Source of the DNA: Lonsdalea populi | GTDB lineage: Bacteria; Pseudomonadota; Gammaproteobacteria; Enterobacterales; Enterobacteriaceae | Direction: 5' to 3' | Assembly (NCBI RefSeq): GCF_015999465.1 | Contig: NZ_CP065534.1 | Span: 1,302,001-1,366,000, forward strand | Length of the DNA stretch: 64,000 nt | Part shown: positions 55,038 to 63,722 of the stretch, piece by piece | Position numbering within the stretch: the first letter of the stretch is position 1 | Layout: each line of letters starts with the position of its first letter | Program-made: the position numbers and the translations under genes | The notes under the pieces: generated by a model | The model's input: only the letters and a program-made list of their open reading frames with translations | Told to the model about the DNA's origin: nothing | Database searches by the model: none

Positions 55038-55760
55038 GGTTTCGCTATAAAGGCTGCGCGTACCGCGACGGGACGCGCAGCAGGGGCTGAATACCTGACG
55101 AAAACCGTCCGTTCTCCCTCTTTGCATTCTTCCCGTTCCCTACAATTACCGGTCTGACACCGGCGAATTCTGGCGTTGTCGATACCTCTTTGCATAGGAT
55201 CCCGGGGCCCTATATCGTCTGGTCCCCACATCGTCCTCTCCGTCATCATCGTCATCGCACAAAGGATGCCAGGGATAAAGCGACATCATTACGAACTGCT
55301 TACGGCTATCCGTGAGTTACTGCTGCTGCCCCATCCGCCGCGCTCCGTCAGCCTTTCTATGCCTTCGGCCTTGCCGCCGTGATCTGCCCTATCTTTCTCT
55401 GAGGGCTAATTCGCCTGCTTCGCAAAGTAAAAAACGCGGGCTCATCCCTTTGAAACCTTCATCATCCTCGCGCGATAGCGGGAGAATTTGCGATGCTCGA
55501 GAAGAGCAATCGGTGTTCCCAAACGGGGAAACCCGGTGCTGGAACCGTCTTTCATTGCGTCAATTGTGTCAGGCGAAGAAGGCGCTCAAGAAAATACCCT
55601 AATGGGGTATCATAAACCTGCCGCAGCGCGTATGTTGTTAGGCAGGTTTTCAACGGTTGCGCGTCAACAGCGGCCCCACAGTCCCACGGTGATTTTCCAG
55701 GCTTGCCTGCTGCCGGCGCAATAAAGCCCTTGTCTGCAAACAGAGTAGGACAGATCCACC
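55038..55760. other. Intergenic region upstream of copA
   Basis: About 720 bases. A GC-rich inverted repeat GCTGCGCGT/ACGCGCAGC after cbpM (about 55052-55082) lacks a T-run. No reading frame between 55100 and 55590 is convincing. The right end holds the CsoR-type operator listed separately and the copA promoter. Confidence 0.5.
55594..55610. promoter_or_regulatory. CsoR-type operator before copA
   Basis: ATACCCTAATGGGGTAT is an inverted repeat of the form TACCC-N4-GGGGTA known for Cu(I)-responsive CsoR repressors. It lies about 150 bases before copA. The CsoR-type gene at the end of the same operon makes auto-regulation likely. No CueR-type site (ACCTTCC/GGAAGGT) was found here. Confidence 0.7.
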
Positions 55761-58139
55761 ATGAGCTCATCCCAGCCTCTTCACCTCGCCGTCACTGGCA
55801 TGTCCTGCGCCGCGTGCGCCAGCCGTATTGAACGCGTCCTTAACCGTATGGACGGCGTCTCCGCCAACGTGAACTTCGCCAGCGAGAAAGCGGTGGTTCG
55901 TCTCGATGATGCGCGCAGTACGTCCAACGACGTGATCGCCGCGATCCGCAAAGCCGGGTTCGACGTCGCGGATCGGCGGGTATCGTTGGCCGTCGACGGC
56001 ATGAGCTGCGTTGCCTGCGCGGCACGTATCGAAAAGGTGCTCAATAACGTGGAAGGGGTAACGGCGACGGTCAATTTCGCTGCCGGTCGGGCGCAGGTCA
56101 GCGTTACCCCCGGTAGCGCCACGCCGGAATCTCTGATAGCGCGCATCGAGTGCGCCGGGTTTACGGCGCGTCAGGTGACGGCGGGCGATCGGAAGGCCGA
56201 GCGTCAGCGGCGCGATCAGGCCTGGAAAAAAGATCGCAATGCGTGGGTAGTGGCCGCCGTACTGTCGTTTCCGCTGCTGTTTGAAATGGGCGCGATGTTT
56301 TTCGGGCAGGCACACTGGCTGCCAGGGTGGTTCCAGTGGCTGCTGGCGACGCCGGTGCAGTTCTGGTGCGGCCGCCACTTTTATCGCCGGGCCTGGAGCG
56401 CGCTGCGCAGCGGAACGGCCAACATGGATGTGCTGGTGACGCTGGGCACCAGCGTCGCTTACGCATTAAGTCTGGTCACGCTGCTGACGTCGGAACACGG
56501 CGATCTCTACTTCGAGGCCAGCGCCGCCATCATCACGCTGGTCCTGCTGGGCAAGCTGCTGGAAGGCAAAGCCAAGACCAAAACCGGGGACGCTATTGAG
56601 GGGCTGTTACGCCTTCAGCCGCAGATCGCGCACGTCGAGGTTGACGGTGAATGGCAGGACCGTGATGTGGCATCGCTACGCAGTGGCGACGTCTTTCTGG
56701 TCAGACCCGGGGAGAGTGTGCCCGTTGACGGCGTAGTGATCGACGGGCTGTCCGAGGTCAATGAGGCGATGCTGACGGGAGAGAGTCAGCCCGTGGTGAA
56801 GCAGGCGGAAGCGCAGGTCTACGCGGCGACGCAGAATCATAGCGGCGCACTGCGGGTACGGGCGACCGGCGTCGGCGGCGATACCGCGCTGTCGCGTATT
56901 GTGCGGCTGGTGGAAGAGGCGCAGGCCTCCAAAGCCGGCGTGCAGCGGCTCGCCGACCGGGTTTCCGCGATCTTCGTTCCCGTCGTCATCGCGATTGCCG
57001 TGCTGGCGTTCGTGATCAACTGGTTGGTGACGGGGCGGTGGGAGGCGAGTCTGGTCAACGCCGTCGCCGTGCTGGTGATAGCCTGTCCATGCGCGCTGGG
57101 TCTGGCGACGCCGACCGCGATTATGGTCGGGACCGGTCAGGGCGCGCGCGCCGGGATCCTGTTTCGCAACGCGGTCGCGCTGGAAAACGCCCAGCAACTG
57201 CAAGTCTTGGTGATGGACAAAACCGGGACGCTGACCGAAGGACAACCTTCCGTGGTCAACGTCCTGCCCGTGGATGGCGTCTCGAAGGACGAACTGCTGA
57301 GTCTGGCGATGGGGATGGAGCAGAATTCCGAACATCCGCTGGGGCAGGCGCTGGTGAAGTATGCGCAGCTGGCCGGGATGACCGCCGCGGAAGTCCACGG
57401 ATTTAGCGCTATCGTGGGGCGCGGCATCAGCGCGCAAAGGGGCGATAGCGCGTTGATTCTCGGCTCACCCACCTTCCTCGCGTCATGCGGCGTGGTTTTT
57501 GATGCTGCGATCCCCGCTATGCAGGAGCAAGAGGGGCTGACGGTGGTGGGGCTGGCCCGCGACGGGCAGTTGCTCGGCTATATCTGTTTCGACGATCGGC
57601 TGCGCGAGGATGCCGTGAAGACCGTGGAGACGCTGCACCGGCAGGGGATCCGCGTCGTCATGCTGACGGGCGATAACGCCCGTGCCGCGAAGCGGGTGGC
57701 CGAGCGAGCCGGGATCCGTCAGTTTATCGCCGAAGTGCTGCCGGAACAGAAAGCGGAGCAGATCGCTCGTCTGCAGGCGGAAGGATACTGCGTCGGCATG
57801 GTCGGCGACGGCATCAACGATGCGCCCGCGCTGGCGATCGCCAACGTGGGATTTGCCGTCGGCGCCGGTTCGAATATCGCGCTGGATACGGCGGACGTGG
57901 TGCTAATGCAAAACCGTCTCGGCGGGTTGCCCGACGCCATCAGCCTGTCGCGTGCAACGCTCAACAAGGTCAGGCAGAACTTGTTCTTCGCCTTTTTCTA
58001 TAACGTGCTGGGGATCCCGCTGGCCGCATTCGGCCTGCTGAATCCGGTGATCGCCGGCAGCGCGATGGCGCTGAGTTCCGTCTCCGTCTTGAGCAATTCA
58101 CTGTGGTTGCGCCGCTGGAATCCGCGCCGCAAAGGGTAA
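55761..58139 (+). CDS. copA: Cu(I)-exporting P1B-type ATPase
   Basis: A copper pump of 792 residues in the inner membrane. Two N-terminal HMA domains carry GMSCAAC (Cys16/Cys19) and GMSCVAC (Cys83/Cys86). Eight membrane helices follow, with the transport motif CPC at about 442-444. The phosphorylation site is DKTGT (about Asp486), the actuator has TGES, the nucleotide domain has an HP motif (SEHPLG), and the hinge is GDGINDAP. CopA pumps Cu(I) to the periplasm at ATP cost. It is the first gene of copA-copZ-csoR, with a CsoR-type operator upstream. Confidence 0.96.
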   Translation: MSSSQPLHLAVTGMSCAACASRIERVLNRMDGVSANVNFASEKAVVRLDDARSTSNDVIAAIRKAGFDVADRRVSLAVDGMSCVACAARIEKVLNNVEGVTATVNFAAGRAQVSVTPGSATPESLIARIECAGFTARQVTAGDRKAERQRRDQAWKKDRNAWVVAAVLSFPLLFEMGAMFFGQAHWLPGWFQWLLATPVQFWCGRHFYRRAWSALRSGTANMDVLVTLGTSVAYALSLVTLLTSEHGDLYFEASAAIITLVLLGKLLEGKAKTKTGDAIEGLLRLQPQIAHVEVDGEWQDRDVASLRSGDVFLVRPGESVPVDGVVIDGLSEVNEAMLTGESQPVVKQAEAQVYAATQNHSGALRVRATGVGGDTALSRIVRLVEEAQASKAGVQRLADRVSAIFVPVVIAIAVLAFVINWLVTGRWEASLVNAVAVLVIACPCALGLATPTAIMVGTGQGARAGILFRNAVALENAQQLQVLVMDKTGTLTEGQPSVVNVLPVDGVSKDELLSLAMGMEQNSEHPLGQALVKYAQLAGMTAAEVHGFSAIVGRGISAQRGDSALILGSPTFLASCGVVFDAAIPAMQEQEGLTVVGLARDGQLLGYICFDDRLREDAVKTVETLHRQGIRVVMLTGDNARAAKRVAERAGIRQFIAEVLPEQKAEQIARLQAEGYCVGMVGDGINDAPALAIANVGFAVGAGSNIALDTADVVLMQNRLGGLPDAISLSRATLNKVRQNLFFAFFYNVLGIPLAAFGLLNPVIAGSAMALSSVSVLSNSLWLRRWNPRRKG

Positions 58140-58187
58140 GGGGTTCTCGTAGGATTAAACAAACGTTCAGAACAGAGGAGTGTGACG

Positions 58188-58400
58188 ATGTCTCATACAT
58201 CATTAACAGTTTCAGGTATGGTTTGCGGCGGATGCGTCAGCAAGGTGACCCATGCTTTGCAGGCGCTGGAAGGTGTGAGTCAGGTTAACGTGACGCTGGA
58301 GAGTGGTCTGGTTGACGTGGAGTACGCTGAAACAGAAACGGCGACCCCTGACGCGTTCCGCCGCGCCGTTGAAGAGATCGGCTTCGATGTTGCCGGCTAA
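58188..58400 (+). CDS. copZ: CopZ-like copper chaperone (HMA domain)
   Basis: A single heavy-metal-associated domain of 70 residues with the metal-binding loop GMVCGGC and a beta-alpha-beta-beta-alpha-beta pattern. It would carry Cu(I) in the cytoplasm to CopA and to the CsoR-type repressor. The ATG at 58188 follows GAGGAG at suitable distance; a GTG six bases earlier is in frame but less likely. Its 3' end overlaps the csoR start by 14 bases. Free-standing copper chaperones are less common in enterics, so this arrangement stands out. Confidence 0.88.
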   Translation: MSHTSLTVSGMVCGGCVSKVTHALQALEGVSQVNVTLESGLVDVEYAETETATPDAFRRAVEEIGFDVAG

Positions 58401-58713
58401 GTGCGACGCGTGCCTTGACGCCAGCGCGGGCGAGGCTGACGCGAAGCAGGTGGTGCAGCCACGCAAAAAAGCATTGTTGAACCGCCTGAAGCGGATCAAC
58501 GGGCAGGTCAACGGCATTACGCAGATGGTGGAGCAGGACCGGTATTGCGTGGATATTCTCAATCAGATTACCGCTGTACGTTCCGCGTTGAGCGCCGTCG
58601 CCAACCAGATGCTGGCCGATCATGCCAACGGCTGCGTCCGCAAGGCGGTGCTGACCGACGGCGGAGAGGATGCCATTGCCGAACTGTTGCAGGTAATTCA
58701 GCGCATGCGCTAA
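58387..58713 (+). CDS. csoR: CsoR/RcnR-family copper-sensing repressor
   Basis: An all-helical DUF156 regulator of 108 residues. The core has RLKRINGQVNGITQMVEQDRYCVDILNQI and ADHANGC. The metal ligands are Cys54, His79 and Cys83; the spacing 25 and 4 is exactly that of Mycobacterium tuberculosis CsoR (Cys36, His61, Cys65), which predicts Cu(I), not Ni/Co (RcnR) or formaldehyde (FrmR). The N-terminal 20 residues add a further CDAC pair, unusual for the family. Cu(I) binding should release it from the operator before copA. The ATG overlaps copZ by 14 bases. Confidence 0.85.
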   Translation: MLPAKCDACLDASAGEADAKQVVQPRKKALLNRLKRINGQVNGITQMVEQDRYCVDILNQITAVRSALSAVANQMLADHANGCVRKAVLTDGGEDAIAELLQVIQRMR

Positions 58714-58752
58714 CGGTAAAAGCGTGTCGGCTGGGCCGATAACGCTTTACCG
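58714..58752 (+). terminator. Long hairpin after csoR, probable terminator
   Basis: CGGTAAAAGCG (from 58714) and CGCTTTACCG (to 58752), with an inner TCGGC/GCCGA, form a nearly perfect stem starting right after the csoR stop. No T-run follows, so it may act with Rho or protect the mRNA end. Confidence 0.5.
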
Positions 58753-58895
58753 CAGGCGGCGGCGTCTGGCGTTTTTGATCGTCATCCGTAAGAGCGGCGT
58801 GCGGTGTCTCGCTCGCTGAAAACCCGAGGGCGAAGGGAATATGAGCGTGTTGAACGAGGGGCTACCGGCAGGATAGGCAATAACGAGAAGAATAA

Positions 58896-60119
58896 TTATA
58901 AATCCAGCAGTTCGTCAGCCCAGAGGGTCGCCTCGGTGATCAGTTTCAGCATTTGCTGTTCATTGACGTCCATCATTTCCAGGTAGGTATTAACCTGCTC
59001 CCAATTTTGCTTCTCATAATAAGCAATTATGCTTAAATAACTCGCCAACTCCCCAGTGTTGTCCATCAGAGCGCATTTGATATGCGACGACACCGGGATT
59101 TGCTCCAGCAAAAGCTCCATCGGTGAGTCCAGAATGGCGTCCAGCATGGAAAAGAGACCGCATAAAAAGGCCTCAAAGGGATCTTCTCGACCGTGCAGGC
59201 GAATGGATAATAATTCACAGAACTTCCCCCGGATCAGACTCATACGATAAAGTTCGCAGGATTTATCCTTGCTCCCCATCGTGATGCTGATCAGCGAAAT
59301 AAATCGCCGTAATTCCCGTTGCCCCAGAAATATGGCGATGCTGCGAAACGACATGGATGTTGTGATGGCGGCAAGGTTGGCTCTGTAGCGGAAATTGTTG
59401 AAATACCGCATCAGCTTGTAGGCCAGAGATAAATCGCTGTTAATCAGGCGTTCAATGCGGTCGTAGTTCAACTCCCGTTCGTTAGCTTCCTTAAGCAGCT
59501 GAATGGCGTTTTTGTGATCGTTGGAAAGCCGTTTGGCCTTGAACATCTGCGGATGGCTGAAGAAATAGCCCTGAAACAGCGTAAATCCCATCGCCTTGAC
59601 GCGCAGGAACTGCTCGTTGGTCTCGACTTTCTCAGCCAGATAGCTGAGGTGTTTGTGCCGCAGCGTGCTGATGTAGCGACCAATCTCTTCGAAACTCGAC
59701 TGCTGTAGGTCGAACTTGATGATATCCACATAGGGTAGAAAGCGGTCCCAGCCGGGGTCCATGCTGAAATCATCCAGCGCCAGCGTGAACCCTTTTCTTT
59801 TCAGCCTCTTAATGGCTGCAAACAGTTCCTCATCCGGCGTGGAGTTTTCGAGAATTTCAATCACGACTTTATCAGCCGGTAAGATTTCCGCCTGACCGTC
59901 GATAAGAAGCTGATAGGGAAAATTAATATAGCTGGGGTGGTCACCGGTCAGTTTATTTAATGGGGTGGTGAGAAATTGTTCTGATATTAGCTGGGCGGTG
60001 GCATATTCCGGGCTGACGTCAGGAAATTTATTAGTAATACCTTGGCGAAACAAAAGCTCATAAGCTACGGGTTGTAAGCGCTGGTTTAAAATGGGTTGCC
60101 GTGCAACGAATGAATACAT
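58896..60119 (-). CDS. EAL-HDOD protein (cyclic-di-GMP phosphodiesterase-like, YuxH/CdgJ type)
   Basis: A cytoplasmic protein of 407 residues with an N-terminal EAL domain (about 1-200) and a C-terminal HDOD domain (about 205-390). EAL is replaced by YELLFR, which keeps the metal-ligand Glu. LALDDF, IIKFDL, LAEKVETNE and FQGYFFSHP are retained, while the usual substrate Asn position reads YINFP. Activity is therefore possible but uncertain. Relatives in Vibrio affect motility. GGAGG lies seven bases before the ATG. It is divergent from cheV with a 600-base gap, which suggests a role in swimming. Confidence 0.87.
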   Translation of the reverse strand: MYSFVARQPILNQRLQPVAYELLFRQGITNKFPDVSPEYATAQLISEQFLTTPLNKLTGDHPSYINFPYQLLIDGQAEILPADKVVIEILENSTPDEELFAAIKRLKRKGFTLALDDFSMDPGWDRFLPYVDIIKFDLQQSSFEEIGRYISTLRHKHLSYLAEKVETNEQFLRVKAMGFTLFQGYFFSHPQMFKAKRLSNDHKNAIQLLKEANERELNYDRIERLINSDLSLAYKLMRYFNNFRYRANLAAITTSMSFRSIAIFLGQRELRRFISLISITMGSKDKSCELYRMSLIRGKFCELLSIRLHGREDPFEAFLCGLFSMLDAILDSPMELLLEQIPVSSHIKCALMDNTGELASYLSIIAYYEKQNWEQVNTYLEMMDVNEQQMLKLITEATLWADELLDL

Positions 60120-60716
60120 TAGAAACCTCCAGACTGAAAAAGGTAAAAAGAGGTAACCGGATCCTTATTAGCAAATTATTCCGAGTTATATTATTTTGTC
60201 CCTATATAGCCGGAGGGGCAGCACCATCTTCCTTCAACAATTCTAACAGCCTTTTGATTTTTTTCTGGCGGATGTCCCTGTTTTGAATCGACTATCCTCT
60301 ACGGTTACTCATGCAGTCAGGTTGTCAACACGGCCGCAGGCCTTGGCCGGTGGGACCATAGCGCGCTACCCGATTGATTTACGACGGATTTAACAGACTA
60401 ATAAATTTTTAAGAAACGCCAGGCGGGTGTCCTGAGGTTATTTCAAGGGTGTGATTGATAATGACGTCATTCAACGCTCACGGAATCGCCTTCTCGGGCA
60501 CTTTTCCCTCAATAATAATGATTGTCTAAAAGATAAGAAAAGACGGCTATCGTTAGCATATAGTTTTCATTTCTTCAGCCGATAACAGGCAAGAGCAAAT
60601 TGAATAAAATGACAGAGTGCACGCGGCTTTGGCCGGACGTCGTTGAGTAGATGCTTATTGGCACATTATGACGTCGGGCCGGACATTAATTAAGTATTCG
60701 TATTATTGAGGACTGC
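60120..60716. other. Divergent intergenic region between the EAL-HDOD and cheV genes
   Basis: About 600 bases without a gene. The left 300 bases must contain the EAL-HDOD promoter, which I cannot place. The FliA-type promoter for cheV is at 60559-60585. Confidence 0.5.
60559..60585 (+). promoter_or_regulatory. FliA (sigma-28) promoter for cheV
   Basis: TATAGTTT, exactly 11 bases, then GCCGATAA. The -10 is a perfect consensus match and the -35 differs from TAAAGTTT at one position. It leaves a leader of about 130 bases before cheV. Confidence 0.85.
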
Positions 60717-61676
60717 ATGGATAATTTTCAGAAAGATATCGATGAGAGGACCAACCTTACATCCGCCAACAAGTTTGAACTTTTATTGTTCAGATTAGGA
60801 GGCTCCGAGCTGCAGGGGGGCAAATCCGAGCTGTTTGGCATCAACGTCTTCAAGCTGCGTGAAATTGTACCCATGCCGTCTTTGACCAAAGCCGTGGGTA
60901 TGAAGCCGCCCATGATGGGCATGGTGAATATTCGCGGTCAGGTCATTCCCGTGATCGATCTTCCTTCAGTGGCAGGATGTAAGCCGGAATCCGGGCTGAA
61001 TATTTTGCTGGTGACGGAGTATGCGCGCAGCACGCAGGCGTTTGCGGTTGAGTCCGTTGACGATATCGTCCGTCTTGACTGGAGCCAGGTGCTGACCGCT
61101 GAAGCGGGCGTCAGCAGCAGCTATATCACCAGCATCGCACGGCTAGACAGCGACAAAGAGAGCAACAATCTAGCGCTGGTGCTGGACGTCGAGCAGATCC
61201 TGCACGACATGATCCCGGTCGATCGCGACATTCACATCAACGATATGGAAAATAAAGCGTTTCCCATCAAACCGGGCTCTGTCGCCATCGTCGCCGAAGA
61301 CTCCAAGGTGGCGCGTTCGCTGCTGGAGCAAGGGCTGGAACTGATGCAGATCCCCGGTCAAATGCACGTTACCGGCCAGGAAGCGTGGAACAAGATCCAG
61401 CAGATGGCGAAACAGGCGAAGGCAGAAAACGTGCCTATCTCCGATAAGATCGCGTTTGTGCTGACCGACCTGGAAATGCCGGAGATGGACGGCTTTACGC
61501 TGACGCGTCATATCAAAGGTGACCCGTACCTGAAACAGATTCCGGTGATTATTCATTCCTCGCTGTCTGGCAGCGCCAACGAGGATCATGTACGCAAAGT
61601 CGGCGCTGACGCCTATGTAGCGAAGTTCGAGATCAACGAGCTGGCGGCTGCGGTTCAAAGCGTGCTGGAGAAGTAA
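60717..61676 (+). CDS. cheV: Chemotaxis coupling protein CheV
   Basis: A protein of 319 residues that couples receptors to CheA and adapts the response. The N-terminal CheW domain (about 20-165) has FGINVFKLREIV and GMVNIRGQVIPVIDL. The C-terminal receiver (about 185-319) has EDSKVARS, the phosphoacceptor Asp in LTDLEMPEMDGF, a Ser switch in IHSSLSG and a Lys in YVAKF. TGAGGACTGC precedes the ATG. A strong sigma-28 promoter upstream places it in the late flagellar class. No other che genes are in the window. Confidence 0.95.
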   Translation: MDNFQKDIDERTNLTSANKFELLLFRLGGSELQGGKSELFGINVFKLREIVPMPSLTKAVGMKPPMMGMVNIRGQVIPVIDLPSVAGCKPESGLNILLVTEYARSTQAFAVESVDDIVRLDWSQVLTAEAGVSSSYITSIARLDSDKESNNLALVLDVEQILHDMIPVDRDIHINDMENKAFPIKPGSVAIVAEDSKVARSLLEQGLELMQIPGQMHVTGQEAWNKIQQMAKQAKAENVPISDKIAFVLTDLEMPEMDGFTLTRHIKGDPYLKQIPVIIHSSLSGSANEDHVRKVGADAYVAKFEINELAAAVQSVLEK

Positions 61677-61683
61677 ACGCTGA

Positions 61684-61875
61684 CTAAGACTCGTTAAACT
61701 CCGCCCACATCACGCCGAGATGCGGGCGCAAGAAGACTTCTTTCTGACGTCCCCAATCCTCTTGCGGCAAAGCGCCAATGCTCTGATAGAAAGCGATAGC
61801 CGGTTGATTCCAGTCGAGTAAGCTCAAAAAAAGTAAAACGGATGTCGCCCGCTCTCGGTCGATCGCGGGCGGCAA
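61684..61875 (-). pseudogene. GNAT acetyltransferase relic (C-terminal end)
   Basis: On the minus strand, LLFLSLLDWNQPAIAFYQSIGA, followed by EDWGRQ, is the last part of a GNAT fold (the DWN-PAI-FY--LGA motif that binds acetyl-CoA near the C terminus). The rest of the domain is missing; upstream is the intact ABC exporter end, three bases away. It was probably part of the peptide cluster or its neighbour before truncation. Confidence 0.6.
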
Positions 61876-61877
61876 GA

Positions 61878-63545
61878 TTACTGAACAGCGATGTCGTCAT
61901 GCGCAATAAGACGGCCGTTTTCCAGTTTGAGACATTGATCGGCCAGGTGGAAAAAACGATCGTCATGAGTGATCGCCAATACGGCTTTACCGCGCGTGGC
62001 CAGCTCAGGCAGAAGCTCCTGATAAAAGACGCGCTTAAAGAGTGGATCCTGATCGGCCGCCCATTCATCGAATAGATAAAACGGCCGGTCTTCCAAATAG
62101 GCCACCACCAGCGCGAGGCGTTTGCGCTGCCCCTGCGACAGGTCGCGGGTGGAAAAATAGCCATTCTCAATCTTCACCTTGTGATCCAGATGCAGTTTGG
62201 CAAGGAGCGCATTCGCGCGGGCATCCAATGTAGCGTCGGCGTCGTTCAGGCCAATCAGCGATTCGAACAGATGAAAATCCGAGAAGACGGCGGAGAAAAG
62301 CTGCCGGTAGTTTGCCCGATTGCCGTCGGTGATCTCGTGACCGTCAACGGTAATCGCGCCCTCCTCCGGCGTATAAAGCCCGATCAGCAACTTGGCCAGC
62401 GTCGTTTTACCGCAGCCATTGCCGCCGATCAGAAAGGTGATTTCCCCTCGCTTAAGCGTCATGTTGATGGGGCCGAGCTGAAATACGCCCTCCTCTTTCT
62501 CACGGTAGTAGCTGTGGGTCACTCCCGACAAACGGAGCGTTGAGGCTGCGCCGAATTCGCCGGCCGACACCGCTTTATCGATATGCTCCCGCTCGTCGAG
62601 TTCGGAAAGTATCGCGCCAATGCGCTTGAGTGAGACGCGAGCCGAATTTAGCGTGGGTATGCTGTTGAGCAAACCTTCCAAGGGCATCAGCATAAACAGG
62701 AACACGATCACGTAGCCCGCCAGTTGTGTTGATTCGAGACCGAGTATCACCGTCGGCGAGAAGGTGACCAGTCCCAGGAATGCATAGAATAAAAATAGCA
62801 TCCAGCCGATGCCGAAAGCATAAACCCCGAAAGCGCGAGTGCGGTTCTTGCGCACGGCTTCAATTTCATGACCGAGCGATTGGGTGAGGAACGCCTGCGC
62901 GCGGGAAACGTGCAGCTTCAGTTCTTTGGCGCCGGAGAATAACGCGTTGAAATGGGAGAACAGACGATCTTGCGCCTGACCTGCCGCTCTCAGCGAGGCG
63001 ATCGCCGTAGAGCCGCCGACGCTATAACCGAGCGAGCCGAGGATTACCACCGTCAGCGCCAGAAAGAAGATGGGCAACGACAGCCAGGCAAGGTATCCCA
63101 GACAGCCGAGGACGATCGACCCCTGCATCACGATATTGGGTAGCGTGAAAAACAGCATGGATACGCTGGTTGAATCATCGGTGATGATCGACTGCGCGCG
63201 GGAGGCGCCCAGCGTTTCGATCTGGCGAAAAGGCGCGCGGGCGACGCGATCCGAAATGAGTTTGCGCATTTGGGCCATGGTTCCCTGGCTCAGTCTGGCG
63301 AAAATGACGCCGCTGAGTATGCGGCAGATGATGGCGACGACGATCAATACGCCAAAGTACCCGGCAAGCGAGGTGTAGTTTTCCTGGCCGGTCAGCAACG
63401 CTTTGTTGATTACCGTAATCAGTAAGACGCTGGAAATCCCGTTGGCGACGCTGGCGAAAGTGGCGATGCCGAGCACTCCGCGCGACCCCCGCAAGAGAGA
63501 GAGTAAAAGCCGTGAGGCTGGATTTTTAGCAATAGAATGACTCAT
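61878..63545 (-). CDS. Cyclic-peptide/siderophore-type ABC exporter (SyrD/PvdE family)
   Basis: A membrane and ATPase fusion of 555 residues. Six helices occupy about 1-320. The nucleotide domain has Walker A GGNGCGKTTL, signature LSQGQRKRLAL, Walker B FYLFDEWAADQDP and a switch His in THDDRFF. The DEWAADQDP form is typical of cyclic-peptide exporters such as PvdE and SyrD, which move nonribosomal peptides or their precursors to the periplasm. The start follows a GGGAC sequence. It lies downstream of a peptide synthetase on the same strand, separated by 180 bases with a strong hairpin, so the peptide made there is its likely cargo. Confidence 0.9.
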   Translation of the reverse strand: MSHSIAKNPASRLLLSLLRGSRGVLGIATFASVANGISSVLLITVINKALLTGQENYTSLAGYFGVLIVVAIICRILSGVIFARLSQGTMAQMRKLISDRVARAPFRQIETLGASRAQSIITDDSTSVSMLFFTLPNIVMQGSIVLGCLGYLAWLSLPIFFLALTVVILGSLGYSVGGSTAIASLRAAGQAQDRLFSHFNALFSGAKELKLHVSRAQAFLTQSLGHEIEAVRKNRTRAFGVYAFGIGWMLFLFYAFLGLVTFSPTVILGLESTQLAGYVIVFLFMLMPLEGLLNSIPTLNSARVSLKRIGAILSELDEREHIDKAVSAGEFGAASTLRLSGVTHSYYREKEEGVFQLGPINMTLKRGEITFLIGGNGCGKTTLAKLLIGLYTPEEGAITVDGHEITDGNRANYRQLFSAVFSDFHLFESLIGLNDADATLDARANALLAKLHLDHKVKIENGYFSTRDLSQGQRKRLALVVAYLEDRPFYLFDEWAADQDPLFKRVFYQELLPELATRGKAVLAITHDDRFFHLADQCLKLENGRLIAHDDIAVQ

Positions 63546-63684
63546 GTGATGTCCCTATGTGATGAGGTGAACAGCGGCACAAACAGCGATTTTTCAATGC
63601 AGGATTATCGCGCGGATGATGACCCTGTCGGATCGTCCCATCGGCATATCATACCGCCGAATCAAAACGCCTGCATAGCGAAGG

Positions 63685-63718
63685 CGCCGCTGCCAGCCCG
63701 TCAGGGCCGGCAGCGGCG
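63685..63718 (-). terminator. Strong hairpin between synthetase and exporter genes
   Basis: CGCCGCTGCC (63685-63694) pairs with GGCAGCGGCG (63709-63718), with an inner GCCC/GGGC stem. On the minus strand it follows the synthetase stop by five bases. The tail is not T-rich, so it may only partially end or stabilise transcripts. Confidence 0.5.
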
Positions 63719-63722
63719 TAAT

